Below are positions 1 through 8,493 of a stretch of DNA of 40,896 bases, piece after piece. The notes under the pieces were generated by a model. That model had not been told where the DNA came from. It ran no database searches and worked only from the letters and a program-made list of their open reading frames with translations. Origin of the DNA: Actinomadura rubrisoli. GTDB lineage: Bacteria; Actinomycetota; Actinomycetes; Streptosporangiales; Streptosporangiaceae. Numbering within the stretch: the first letter of the stretch is position 1; each line of letters begins with the position of its first letter. A program made the translations under genes and the position numbers. The stretch lies in assembly GCF_004349215.1 (NCBI RefSeq), contig NZ_SMKU01000042.1, forward strand, positions 1-40,896. Reading direction: 5' to 3'.

Positions 1-441
1 CGCCCGTCCCCCGCACCGGACGTGCTCGCCGAGATGAACCTCCAGGTGCCGGGGACGATCGTCCGGCGCCGTCACGGGGAGCTCTCCGTCGCCTTCGAGA
101 AGGGGCTGTTCCGCGACGGCGTGCGGCTCTCGCGGGACGGACGCACCGTCCTCACCGTCCTCGGGGCGCGGCTGCGACCTTACGCGGCACGGGTGTCCGT
201 CACCGTCATCGGCCACACCGACGGCCGCGCGGTGCCCCCCGGCCGCGGGTACGCGACCAACACCGAGCTCGGCATCCTGCGGGCGACGGTCGTCCGCGAA
301 CTCCTCCACGACGGCGCGGGGATACCGACCTCCAGGTTCACGGTGTCGAGCCTCGGCGCCGCCGCAGCCCTCGGCCGGGGCGGCTCCCCGGCCCGGAACC
401 GGACCGTCGGCCTGCGGATCTCCGCGGCCGGACAGGCGTGA
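1..441 (+). CDS. OmpA-like domain protein, 5' truncated by window edge
   Basis: The frame is open to the first base, so the N-terminus probably lies outside the window; a GTG at 22 is the first possible internal start. The visible part holds a C-terminal OmpA/MotB-like domain: VTVIGHTDGR (the TD-containing strand), then a helix with TELGILRATVVRELL, a Gly-rich loop and a closing NRTVGLRI strand matching the family's NRRVEI ending. Such domains usually bind peptidoglycan, but in actinobacteria they also occur in cytoplasmic or regulatory proteins, so the role is open. The stop overlaps the GTG start of the next gene (GTGA), so the two are probably translationally coupled. Confidence 0.6.
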   Translation, partial: RPSPAPDVLAEMNLQVPGTIVRRRHGELSVAFEKGLFRDGVRLSRDGRTVLTVLGARLRPYAARVSVTVIGHTDGRAVPPGRGYATNTELGILRATVVRELLHDGAGIPTSRFTVSSLGAAAALGRGGSPARNRTVGLRISAAGQA

Positions 442-1934
442 CGACCATGGCCGAAGACGTGATCGGCTCCCTCCTGGACGGGCTGGGCCCGGACCTGTAC
501 CGCGAGAACGCCTTCCGCGTGACCGGGCTGGCGGTGAGCGCGAGCGCCCGCGACATCCGGCGCCACACCGAGCGGCTCCGCGTGGCGAGCCGCTTCGAGA
601 CCGACGCGCCCGCCGAGACCGTCCTGTTCGGCGAGCCCCCCGACCCCGCCGAGACCCGGCAGGCCGCGCAGCGCCTGCGTGATCCGGCGCGCCGCCTGCT
701 CGACGAGTTCTTCTGGTTCTGGCCCCTGGAGGCGGGACGGCCCGACCAGGCCGTCGCCGCCCTGCGACGCGGCGACACGGCCGAGGCCGAACGCGTCTGG
801 AAGGACGACGGATCGGCCGTGGCCCAGCACAACCTGGCCGTCCTCGCCCATGCCCGCGCGCTCGACTCGTCCGACCCCGCCCTCTGGCACGAGGTCTTCG
901 AGACCTGGCAGCGGGTCGTCCGCGACGACCCGTTCTGGATGCTGCTGGAGACCCGCGCACGCGAGTTCGCCGACCCGCGCCTGGGCCCCGGAACCGCCGC
1001 CCGCCTGCGCGAGGACCTCCCCGAAGCACTGCTCGGGATCAACGCGCGGCTCGCGGTGACCGCGCTGCGGGACGGCCGCCGCTCCGAAGCCGAGGCCCAC
1101 ATCGGCTTCATGAACCGGTCGGGCTTCGACCGGCTCGACATCGCCGAGGCCCTGCGCCGCGCGGTGGAACCCGACGCGGCCCGGCTCAGGTCGATCGGGG
1201 AGAAGGCCGAGAGGGCCGTCGACGCCGATCCGGCCGAGGGCGCCGAGGCCGCCCAGCGCCTCCTCGACCAGGCGGCGCCGCTGCTCGACGCCCTGGCGAT
1301 CGCCCTTCCCCCGGACCATCCGGTGCTGCGCGGCGCCAAGGACGACGTCGCCGTCCGGACGCTTCACTGCGTCATCCCCTATTGCAACGAGACCGACGAC
1401 TGGAAGTCCGCCGTCCAGGTGATCGAGCGCGCCCTTCCCGTGGCCGCGACGAAAGCCGTGCGCAAACGCCTCAAGGACAGCCTCGCCACCGTCCGGAGCA
1501 ATCTGTCCTATTCGACGTGCTGGTTCTGCAAGGACCTCCCGTCCAGCGACCGGAGCGTCTTCGAGCAGAAGCTCTACGGCAACGTCCGGCACACCATGGG
1601 CCGCGTCACCTGGCAGGTCCTCACGGTCAACGTCCCCCGCTGCGCCCCCTGCCGCTCCGCGCACGTCCGGCGGCGTCTGACGGTCTTCGGCTCCGCCGCC
1701 GTAACGGTGGCCGCGGGTGCCTACGTCGGCTTCGGCCTCTTCGCGATCAACTGGGTCTTCTTCGGATTCCTCACCCTGGTCGGCGCCTTCATCGCCGTTT
1801 GCGTCATCCTGGGTTCCGGCGCCGGCGCCCTGCCGCCCGCCGAAACCGGTAAACTCCGCGAATTCCCCCCCGTCCGCGACCGCCTGAGCACCGGGGCATG
1901 GTTCCTCGGCGCGAAACCTCCAGGGGTCAACTGA
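438..1934 (+). CDS. J-domain-like protein with two CxxC pairs and C-terminal membrane segments
   Basis: A 498-residue protein starting at a GTG that overlaps the preceding stop. Residues 20-96 (YRENAFRVTGL...RLLDEFFWFWPL) resemble the N-terminal module of actinobacterial DnaJ-like proteins. Residues 100-350 are alpha-helical and rich in Ala/Arg/Glu, compatible with TPR-like helices. Two CxxC pairs (C361/C364 and C402/C405) could form a zinc site. Two hydrophobic stretches, about 416-435 and 437-460, probably anchor the protein in the membrane with most of it cytoplasmic. A chaperone or co-chaperone role is inferred only; no HPD motif is visible, so Hsp70 stimulation is not supported. Coupling to an OmpA-like protein suggests a joint cell-envelope task. 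Confidence 0.55.
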   Translation: MTTMAEDVIGSLLDGLGPDLYRENAFRVTGLAVSASARDIRRHTERLRVASRFETDAPAETVLFGEPPDPAETRQAAQRLRDPARRLLDEFFWFWPLEAGRPDQAVAALRRGDTAEAERVWKDDGSAVAQHNLAVLAHARALDSSDPALWHEVFETWQRVVRDDPFWMLLETRAREFADPRLGPGTAARLREDLPEALLGINARLAVTALRDGRRSEAEAHIGFMNRSGFDRLDIAEALRRAVEPDAARLRSIGEKAERAVDADPAEGAEAAQRLLDQAAPLLDALAIALPPDHPVLRGAKDDVAVRTLHCVIPYCNETDDWKSAVQVIERALPVAATKAVRKRLKDSLATVRSNLSYSTCWFCKDLPSSDRSVFEQKLYGNVRHTMGRVTWQVLTVNVPRCAPCRSAHVRRRLTVFGSAAVTVAAGAYVGFGLFAINWVFFGFLTLVGAFIAVCVILGSGAGALPPAETGKLREFPPVRDRLSTGAWFLGAKPPGVN

Positions 1935-2531
1935 GCACCAGACCGGTCTCCGCGACTTCGGCGGTTCAGCGGCTACGGCCATCCCGCGGGGATCGAAGAA
2001 TGCAATTGGCGCGGCCGCGTCGGCCGCGTCGTTCGCGGCACATCTGACAAAGAACACGCTGCCGTCCGGCCCGATACCCGTCGGCGCCGGACGTTTCCGG
2101 GAAATGACCTGTTCGAGCGCGCCCATGGCGGTTTCCCCGATCCCGGCGGCCCCGCCGGACGATGCCCAGGTGAGCTTCCTGTCATCGTGCGCTCACAGCC
2201 GAACGCATCGGACGGCCCCGAAACCTCCGCCGCCCTGGGTACCGAGGTGATCACCGTGCGCCGCGCCCCTGGAGACCGCGGCCCCGCGCGCGCGTGGCCG
2301 GCGGCGGGTCGGGCGGCCGGTGCCGGGGAGTCAAGACGGGCAGGGCGACCGTTTCCGGCCACTCCCCGATGCGCGTCTCGCCTGCTCACAGCCCTGGCGG
2401 CGGCCGGAAAGCCCGATGGAACGATCCTTGTCAAAAGGAAGGTATTGAAGTTCGATAATCGATGACCAAATTGAACGAGGCGCCCTTGCTTGTCAATTGA
2501 AGGCGGATCGAAATAGGTTGAAAACCTATGA
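1935..2531. other. Intergenic region without a convincing gene
   Basis: About 600 bases between the J-domain-like gene and the DUF4360 pair. Open frames exist on both strands (for example 2187-2465 forward, 1973-2434 reverse), but they translate to Arg/Pro/Ala-rich low-complexity products typical of GC-rich shadow frames and have no recognisable domain. The last 150 bases become markedly AT-richer, which fits a promoter region for the secreted proteins downstream. Confidence 0.5.
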
Positions 2532-2560
2532 TTGACAGCACTTGACGCGAAAGTTACTCT
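2532..2560 (+). promoter_or_regulatory. Candidate promoter for the DUF4360 pair
   Basis: A perfect TTGACA at 2532-2537 is followed after 17 bases by TACTCT at 2555-2560, in an AT-rich stretch upstream of the first DUF4360 gene. A second overlapping option is TTGACG at 2542-2547. The -10 match is weak (3 of 6), so this is a candidate only; it implies a 5' untranslated region of roughly 110 bases. Confidence 0.35.
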
Positions 2561-2678
2561 CCGTTGAGATCCTGGATCTACCCCATTGAAGGTGCCTGCT
2601 TAATCCGGATATCAGGCACCCGCCTCTTCGGCCACCGAAGAAGTAAATCGCGCCCGCTCTCCAGCGAAGAGGAACCGC

Positions 2679-3332
2679 ATGCGTAAAGGGATCGCCATTT
2701 CCGCCGCTGCCGCCGCGCTCGCCATGACCGCGGCGACGGTCGCCCCCGCCGCCGCCGCGTCCGAGCAATTGCTCGGACGCGGCCCCAAGGGTGTCACCAT
2801 CGAGATCGCGACCGTCAACGGCTCCGGATGCCCGCCCGGCAGCACCGCGATCGCCCTGTCGGAAGACAACGAGGCCTTCACCGTCACCTACAGCAAATAC
2901 ATCGCCCAGGCCGGCGGCGCCTCGAACCCGATCGACTTCCGCAAGAACTGCCAGATCAACATGATCGTGCACGTTCCGCAGGGCTTCACCTACGCCATCT
3001 CGTCGACGGACTATCGCGGCTACGCCTCCTTGCAGAAGGGCGTGAGCGCCACCCAGCTCGCCAGCTACTACTTCCAAGGCGATTCGCGCACCAGACAGTT
3101 CTCGCACCCCGTACCCGGCCCTTACAACAAGAGCTGGCAGTCCAGCGACAAGGTGGATGTGTCCCAGCTCGTATACAAGGCATGCGGCGAGGAGCGGAAC
3201 TTCAACATCAACACCGAGCTGCGAGTGGACCAGGGCGATGCCGACCCTAAGAAGGTCAGCTTCATCGCCATGGACTCCACCGACGGCAGCATCAAGACGA
3301 CCTATCACTTCGCCTGGAAGCCCTGCCCATAA
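2679..3332 (+). CDS. Secreted DUF4360 domain protein 1
   Basis: A 217-residue protein. The N-terminus is a Sec signal peptide (MRKG, a long Ala-rich hydrophobic core, then APAAAAS cleavage region about residue 27). The rest matches DUF4360: VNGSGCPPGS, FTVTYSKY, RKNCQ, VHVPQGFTYAI, DYRGYAS, ASYYFQG, and a C-terminal beta region ending KPCP. Four conserved cysteines (in GSGC, KNC, KACGE and KPC) probably form two disulfides outside the cell. The family has no established biochemical function. An AGAGGA ribosome site precedes the ATG. A close paralogue follows 33 bases later, so the two are probably co-transcribed. Confidence 0.85.
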   Translation: MRKGIAISAAAAALAMTAATVAPAAAASEQLLGRGPKGVTIEIATVNGSGCPPGSTAIALSEDNEAFTVTYSKYIAQAGGASNPIDFRKNCQINMIVHVPQGFTYAISSTDYRGYASLQKGVSATQLASYYFQGDSRTRQFSHPVPGPYNKSWQSSDKVDVSQLVYKACGEERNFNINTELRVDQGDADPKKVSFIAMDSTDGSIKTTYHFAWKPCP

Positions 3333-3365
3333 TCCGGGCAACCCAACACTGAAGGAGAAAAATCC

Positions 3366-4025
3366 ATGCGCAAGGGAGTGACTGCTTCGGCAGCCTGCCT
3401 GTCCGCTCTCGTGCTGTGCGCGGGTATGGCCCCCGCGGCATCGGCGGCGGCGGCGCCAAAAGACCCCCCGAAGGGTGAGATCACCATTCGGGTCCTCACG
3501 GTGAACGGCTCCGGCTGCCCCGCCGGCACCGCCGCCGTGTCCGCGGCACGCGACAACACCTCGTTCACCGTCACCTACAGCAAGTACCTGGCACAGGCCG
3601 GCGGGAACTCCAACCCCACCGACCTCCGCAAGAACTGCCAGCTCAGCCTCGCCGTCCACATCCCGCAGGGATTCACCTACGCCATCGCCAGCGCCGACTA
3701 CCGGGGCTACGCGAACCTGGCCAACGGCGCGACCGCGCAGCAGCGCGCGAACTACTACCACCAGGGCATGCCGCAGTCGACATCCGTCGCCCACAACATC
3801 CGCGGCAAGTACTCCGACAACTGGCAGTTCACCGACCGCACCCCGGTCGCCGAACTCGTCTGGAAGCCCTGCGGCGAGGACCGCAACTTCAACATCAACA
3901 CCGAGCTGCGCGTCGACAAGGGCAGCTCAAAGCCCGACGAGACCAGCTTCATCTCCTTCGACTCCACCGACGGCAACGTGAACACCATCTACCACTTCGA
4001 GTGGAAGAAGTGCCCCGGACGCTGA
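3366..4025 (+). CDS. Secreted DUF4360 domain protein 2
   Basis: A 219-residue paralogue of the preceding protein with the same layout: signal peptide (about residues 1-28), VNGSGCPAGT, FTVTYSKYLAQAGG, RKNCQ, VHIPQGFTYAI, DYRGYA, CGEDRNFNINTELRVD and terminal KKCPGR. All four family cysteines are kept. A strong ribosome site (AAGGAG, 8 bases before ATG) supports the start. The pair is a tandem duplication that has diverged mainly in the signal peptide and the Q-rich middle (QQRANYYHQG). The function is unknown; it is likely an abundant secreted or wall-associated protein. A strong hairpin follows the gene. Confidence 0.85.
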   Translation: MRKGVTASAACLSALVLCAGMAPAASAAAAPKDPPKGEITIRVLTVNGSGCPAGTAAVSAARDNTSFTVTYSKYLAQAGGNSNPTDLRKNCQLSLAVHIPQGFTYAIASADYRGYANLANGATAQQRANYYHQGMPQSTSVAHNIRGKYSDNWQFTDRTPVAELVWKPCGEDRNFNINTELRVDKGSSKPDETSFISFDSTDGNVNTIYHFEWKKCPGR

Positions 4026-4033
4026 TCCGGTCG

Positions 4034-4072
4034 ACCGGGCCGCGCCCTCGTACGGGAAGGGCGCGGCCCGGT
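4034..4072. terminator. Bidirectional hairpin terminator
   Basis: A perfect 14-base inverted repeat (ACCGGGCCGCGCCC at 4034-4047 and its complement at 4059-4072) with an 11-base loop lies just after the second DUF4360 stop, between convergent genes. There is no clear U-tract, as is common in actinobacteria, so its action as a terminator is inferred from stem strength and position. Confidence 0.75.
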
Positions 4073-4121
4073 TCCGTCGTGTGACGAGCCGGTGACCGCC
4101 GTTGGAACGGAGCGGCTGCGG

Positions 4122-4979
4122 TCAGTAGATGATGGACACGATCTGGCACGCGGCCTCGGCGAGCTCGCGGTCGCCGTCGATGCGGGCGCGGGTGAGGGCG
4201 TCGTCCGGCTGGACGCCGCGGGTGCACAGGCGCCAGGCGGTCTCCGCGTCCAATCGGACGAGGGCCGCCGGACGTCCATTGTCCGGCTCGGCCAGGGACC
4301 AGCGGGCCCCGGTGGCGGTGACCGTCCAGGCACCACCGGCCGGGCCGTCCACCCGGACCTGGATCTGTGTGCCCGCCGGCGCGGGGACATCGCGCAGGGT
4401 GTGGGGCAGAGCGCGCATGAAGGTGTCCAGGACCACGGACAGGAACCGGGGTTCGGGATCGGTGCCCTGGCCGACGGCATGGCGGATCTGCTGGCGGTGG
4501 GTCCAGTACTCGGTGAAGTCGCGGGCGCTGTCCAGCCACATCGGCGCCGGGTCGGCACCGGCCCACGACACCCCCAGCGACGTGGAGCCGGGGTCGGTGG
4601 CCTCGAAGAACCGGACGGTCTGCCGGCCGATCAAGTCCAGGGTGTCGGTGAGCGCGGCCGGGCTGACGCGGGAGAAGGCGTCCACCCACTCCTGGTTGAT
4701 GCGGTGGAGGAAGCTCTCCAGCGTCTCGCCCGGCGCGGGGACGGGTCCTTCCCGGTGCCCGTCACGGCCGCCGGCGAGCCGCCAGTAGCAGTCGCCGAGG
4801 ATGTGGGCGGCGAGATCACGCACGTTCCAGCCCGGCACCGCCTCCTCGCGCCAGTCGCCGGGCGCGAGGGCGCGCAGCGTGCCGATCAGCTCGGCGTGCT
4901 CGGGAGCGAAAAGAGGGCGGGCGTCGATCGGGGCCCCGAGCCAGCCGTGGTCCGCCGCGTCATCGGTCCGAGAATCCAT
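4122..4979 (-). CDS. Maleylpyruvate isomerase family mycothiol-dependent enzyme
   Basis: A 285-residue DinB/MDMPI-fold protein. The N-terminal half (LGAPIDARPLFAPEHAELIGTLRALAPGDW, then VPGWNVRDLAAHILGDCYWR) is the metal-binding helical bundle with the typical W-xVRDLAAHI motif. The C-terminal part (about 190-275) is an MDMPI_C domain. Family members use mycothiol as cofactor in isomerisation or thiol transfer; the substrate is unknown. I start at ATG 4979 (GGCAGG 8 bases upstream); a GTG at 5006 would add nine residues but has no ribosome site. It follows an aromatic-type flavin monooxygenase on the same strand, so it may process that enzyme's product or detoxify it. Confidence 0.8.
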   Translation of the reverse strand: MDSRTDDAADHGWLGAPIDARPLFAPEHAELIGTLRALAPGDWREEAVPGWNVRDLAAHILGDCYWRLAGGRDGHREGPVPAPGETLESFLHRINQEWVDAFSRVSPAALTDTLDLIGRQTVRFFEATDPGSTSLGVSWAGADPAPMWLDSARDFTEYWTHRQQIRHAVGQGTDPEPRFLSVVLDTFMRALPHTLRDVPAPAGTQIQVRVDGPAGGAWTVTATGARWSLAEPDNGRPAALVRLDAETAWRLCTRGVQPDDALTRARIDGDRELAEAACQIVSIIY

Positions 4980-5015
4980 GAACGAAGCCTGCCAGAGTCT
5001 CCTCACCCGCCGCCG

Positions 5016-6581
5016 TCAGGGGTGGAGCAGGCCGGTCAGCACCCCATGAGCGACGGCGTCGGCGTCGTCCGCCCGCTGCGGGCTCCGCCAGGCCACGAAG
5101 CCATCGGGACGGATCAGGACGGCTCCGGCCGCCTCGATCCCGTAGCCCTTCTCAACGTCCCCGTCGCTGTGGGCGTCGAGGGGCAGGCTCAGGCGCTGCG
5201 CGGAACGCCGGAATGCGTCGCACCAGCCCTGGCCGTCGCCGCCCGCCATCAGCACGAAGCGGCCGGTGCACAGATCGAGGGTCGAGATCGTCCGACCGGC
5301 ACGGGTCAGCTCTATGTGGGGTGCCCGTGTTCCGGGGAGCCCAGAGGCGGCCCTGGGGTGAAGCGCCGCGGGGGCGACCTGCGAGGACGCGGCGGAAGGG
5401 TAGGTGTACCCGAAGATCACTTCGAGTTCGTCGACCGTGCCGTCGCCGCCCTCCCCCATACCGGTGCTCTCCCGCAGATGCCGCAGGGCCTGGTCAAGGG
5501 TGAACTCGGCGACGGGACGGCGTTCCGCCTCGTAGGTGGCCAAGAGGTCCGGGCCTGCCCGTCCGTTCAGGACCAGCGCGAGCTTCCAGGCGAGATTGTG
5601 CCCGTCCTGGACGCTGAGATTCGCGCCGAACGCACCGGTCGGCGGCATCACATGGGCCGCGTCACCGACCAGGAACACCCGCCCGCGCCCGTAGCCGTCG
5701 GCGATCCGGGCGGCGAGTTCCCAGGTGCGTATCCTCCGCGGCTCGCCGGGAACATCGGACAGCAGTTCGATCTCGGCGTCGTCCAGCCCGGTGGCGGCGC
5801 GCACGCCGTCGACGCAATCCGCGTCGGAGAGATCGCCTCCGCTTTCCGGGCTGAACGGGAGCATCAGCACCCACGTCCCCTTCGTGTCCCGCGGCATGAG
5901 AACGGTTCCGGGCTTCGGCCGCTCAAGGAACCACAACCCGATCGGCCTGCCGCGTGTCGCCTCGGTCAGGTCGGCCCGGAAGAACACGTTCGCGTAATGG
6001 CAAACCGTCCCGATGCCACGAAAGTCACGGAAACCAATGCCGAGCCGCTCGCGAATGCGGCTGCGGGGGCCGTCGGCGGCGACCAGGTACGCGGCTCGCA
6101 CCACATGCTCCACCCCGGTCGCCCGTTCACGGAGCCGCGCGGTAACGCCGGCGTCGCCGGCGTCATAGGACACCAGTTCGGTACCGAACCGTATGTCGGC
6201 GCCGTTCTCGCGGGCGTAGTCGCACAGGACCCTTTCCAGCTCGTCCTGATTGATCGGCCCCCACGTCACCGGGCTGACATCGGGAGGCGTGTACTCGCCG
6301 GCGCGCGGGCGGAACTTCTCCTCCCCGGAGACCGTGTCCGTCCGCGCCATGCCCGGCCACTCGGCGTACACCGATGGACGGGCTCGGATAACGCCTTCCA
6401 AGCCCATTGTGCGGTACAGCTTCATCGTCCGGGCATTGATGGTGCGCGCACGAGGCAGCCTGGACGGCCCCTGGTGCCGCTCGACCAGGACCGGGCGAAT
6501 TCCCTGGTGGCAGAGAAAGGCCGCGATCGACATGCCGGCCATACCGCCGCCCACCACGAGAACGGGTGTCTCGATGTCCAT
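5016..6581 (-). CDS. FAD-dependent aromatic-type monooxygenase
   Basis: A 521-residue class A flavoprotein hydroxylase of the PheA/TfdB/MhpA type. It has the N-terminal Rossmann motif VVGGGMAG (residues 9-16) with the distal acid VLVERH, the VAADGPRS (DG) motif, and GRVFLVGDAAHVMPPTGAFGANLSVQDGHNL (GD motif plus FAD-ribityl site), followed by a thioredoxin-like C-terminal domain (about 400-521). It would use NAD(P)H and O2 to hydroxylate an aromatic or polyketide-like substrate. ATG 6581 is chosen because GGGGGAG lies 5 bases upstream. The mycothiol-dependent enzyme follows 36 bases later, probably in one operon; rifampicin-type drug inactivation is another possibility. Confidence 0.88.
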   Translation of the reverse strand: MDIETPVLVVGGGMAGMSIAAFLCHQGIRPVLVERHQGPSRLPRARTINARTMKLYRTMGLEGVIRARPSVYAEWPGMARTDTVSGEEKFRPRAGEYTPPDVSPVTWGPINQDELERVLCDYARENGADIRFGTELVSYDAGDAGVTARLRERATGVEHVVRAAYLVAADGPRSRIRERLGIGFRDFRGIGTVCHYANVFFRADLTEATRGRPIGLWFLERPKPGTVLMPRDTKGTWVLMLPFSPESGGDLSDADCVDGVRAATGLDDAEIELLSDVPGEPRRIRTWELAARIADGYGRGRVFLVGDAAHVMPPTGAFGANLSVQDGHNLAWKLALVLNGRAGPDLLATYEAERRPVAEFTLDQALRHLRESTGMGEGGDGTVDELEVIFGYTYPSAASSQVAPAALHPRAASGLPGTRAPHIELTRAGRTISTLDLCTGRFVLMAGGDGQGWCDAFRRSAQRLSLPLDAHSDGDVEKGYGIEAAGAVLIRPDGFVAWRSPQRADDADAVAHGVLTGLLHP

Positions 6582-6625
6582 TCGTCTCCCCCATCGACAG
6601 TGAATCGCGGGCCCCATGCTGCACA

Positions 6626-6641
6626 CTCAAGCCAACTTGAG
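6626..6641. promoter_or_regulatory. Candidate operator upstream of the monooxygenase
   Basis: A perfect inverted repeat CTCAAG-CCAA-CTTGAG lies 45 bases upstream of the monooxygenase start, in the divergent spacer with the DUF805 gene. TCAAG/CTTGA half-sites are typical of MarR/HxlR-type repressors. No such regulator gene is adjacent, so the binding protein is unknown. Confidence 0.4.
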
Positions 6642-6789
6642 CGCAACCCCGCGGACCACCGCCCATGGCGCGCGCCGCCCGGGGCTCGGGTCTCTCTTCC
6701 GCCCAGGACTGCGCCGACTGACGGATGGGGAGGGGTCCCGCTGAGAGCTGCGTACGGTTCTCGTGCACGACGAGCGGTGGAGGCGACCA

Positions 6790-7431
6790 ATGAAGCCACA
6801 TATAGCGGTCCAGCAGGGATTCCGCCGGACGTTCTCATGGTCCGGCCGGACTTCACGCTCCGAGTACTGGTGGTTTGCGCTCTCCTCCTGGCTCGCTTTT
6901 GCGTTATGCCTCTCTCTCACCATGACGCTCGAGAACGTGGCCTTTTTTCTTTCCTGGATCCTCATATTCATTATCCCAACGCTGGGAGCAGCCGTCCGCA
7001 GACTTCACGACAGCGATCACTCGGGAGGCTGGTGGTTCATTGGATTCGTCCCGTATCTGGGCGCTTTAGTGCTCCTGGTCTTCTACTGCCTTCCAAGCAC
7101 TCTTGGCCTCAACAGGTACGGCTCGCCGAGCGATGCCGCCGCGCAGGCCAAGCTGGCTCGGCGGCTCGGGCGGAGTTACGAGAAGCATGACAAGGTATAT
7201 CTTGCGGTCGGCTACACCGCACTGAGCGTGATCTTCGGTACCGAGGCCGGGAAGAATATCGATGGCGACATGGCCGTCCTGGCCCGCCAGCGCGAGGTAC
7301 TCGGAGAGCTCGCGTTCCGCCAGCGCCTGTGCGAAGTCCTAGGCGGACCCGACGCCGAAACCTTCATCCGGATGGTGGCCGATTCCCATTCTCAGCTCAC
7401 TTCGACCTCCGATGCTTACCCTGGAGAGTGA
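6790..7431 (+). CDS. DUF805 membrane protein with a C-terminal extension
   Basis: A 213-residue protein. Residues 1-110 form a DUF805 (YhaH-like) domain: FSWSGRTSRSEYWWFAL, then three hydrophobic segments (about 30-45, 50-68, 85-105) and the RRLHDSDHSGGWWF family signature. Residues 120-213 form a soluble, charged extension with no recognised domain. ATG 6790 has GGTGGAGG 6 bases upstream and is preferred over a GTG at 6763. The AT-rich codons (for example ATA, TTA and TTT in the membrane part) differ from the neighbours and hint at horizontal origin. The family's role is unknown. Confidence 0.75.
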   Translation: MKPHIAVQQGFRRTFSWSGRTSRSEYWWFALSSWLAFALCLSLTMTLENVAFFLSWILIFIIPTLGAAVRRLHDSDHSGGWWFIGFVPYLGALVLLVFYCLPSTLGLNRYGSPSDAAAQAKLARRLGRSYEKHDKVYLAVGYTALSVIFGTEAGKNIDGDMAVLARQREVLGELAFRQRLCEVLGGPDAETFIRMVADSHSQLTSTSDAYPGE

Positions 7432-7623
7432 AGCTCACGCGCTCGGCAAGCTCGGCTTGGAGAACCGCACTCGGCCGGCCTTGCTGGTCCACGACGCCCG
7501 TTGACCCCGTTCGTGCCACGAGGATGGCCGCACGCAGCGCCGAACGTCGCGTACAGCCGGTTGTCAGCGGTCCGCCACGGTCTGTCAGAAGCCGCAATGG
7601 CTGCGCGGTCTTGGAGCACAGGC

Positions 7624-8459
7624 TCAGCGGTTGAGGGCGGCCGTGAGCTCGTCACGGCCGGTGGCGCCCGTCTTGCGGTAGATGGTCTTCAGGTGGTCGT
7701 TGACGGTGTGGAGGGACAGCCCGGCGAGACGGGCGATCTGTTTCGCGGAGAACGCATCGCACAGGTGGGTGACCATCGTGCGCTCGCGTGGGGTGAGCCC
7801 GTACCAGTCGCAGAACGCCGCGAGAGCCTGGGAGTGCGGGGCCGACTGGATGACGATGGCGATGTCGTCGTCGAGCGGCTGGGCCTCCACGCTGATCCAG
7901 CCGCCGTAGACGGCGGCCGGACCGATCACCAGCGGCCCGGCGTCCGAGGAGGAGGGCAGGCGGCGTGCCCGCATCGCGAGCCCGGTCACCGACGCCAGTG
8001 TGATCCACTCCGGAGCTCGGACGTGCGCGCGCATGTGCTCGGCCCATGCCAGAGCCGAGGGCGTCGCCGCTCGTATCCGTTCGTCGGGGCCGACGAGGAC
8101 GACGCCGGTGGGCGGCACCGAGACGGCGGAGACCAGCGGCGCGCGGGTGGCACAGCGGCGCAGGATCGCCGTCAGAGCGGGGCCCAGCCGAGCCGCTCGC
8201 GCGATGTCGGCGGCGTCGAAGGGACGTGCGCCCCTGGCGCGCAGCAGGCCCAGCCCGCCCCAGGAACCTCGGTGGTCTCTGAGCAGCATCTGCATCTGGC
8301 TGCCGGGTAGTCCTGGCCGAAGTCCGGGTCGAAGCCATGCCAGAAACTGAACGAGGCGAGATCGGCGCCGGCCGACGGATGGGTGGCCGCCAGCGCCGCC
8401 GCATCGTGGGCGACGATGGGCATGAGCAGCCGCGACAGCTCTTCGGCCAGCTCACTCAC
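7624..8459 (-). pseudogene. LuxR-family regulator, apparently broken by frameshift and internal deletion
   Basis: The C-terminal 223 residues (8295-7624) are an intact-looking LuxR protein end: ARPFDAADIARAARLGPAL, a PAS-like middle, and the HTH LTPRERTMVTHLCDAFSAKQIARLAGLSLHTVNDHLKTIYRKTGATGRDEL. The expected N-terminus (VSELAEELSRLLMPIVAHDAAALAATHPSAG...FWHGFDPDFG) is read in a different frame from about 8459 down to about 8310. Related regulators carry some 45-60 residues between these blocks, so both a frameshift and a deletion near 8300-8320 seem to have occurred. The frame is open further to an ATG at 8495 that overlaps the divergent YciI gene. A sequencing error cannot be excluded. Confidence 0.5.
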
Positions 8460-8493
8460 CCCATGGGTAGAGCCTTCGGTGAAGACTGTGGGC

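Noticed and set aside
180..2126. 648-codon reverse-strand open frame
   Set aside because: It is antisense to the OmpA-like and J-domain-like genes, Gly/Ala/Arg-rich without a domain; a shadow frame of GC-rich coding DNA.
2187..2465. Short forward ORF in the first large gap
   Set aside because: Low-complexity Arg/Ala/Pro product and no recognisable motif; it runs into the AT-rich promoter region.
4092..7190. 1032-codon forward open frame
   Set aside because: It runs antisense through the MDMPI enzyme and the monooxygenase, both of which have clear motifs; no domain in this frame.
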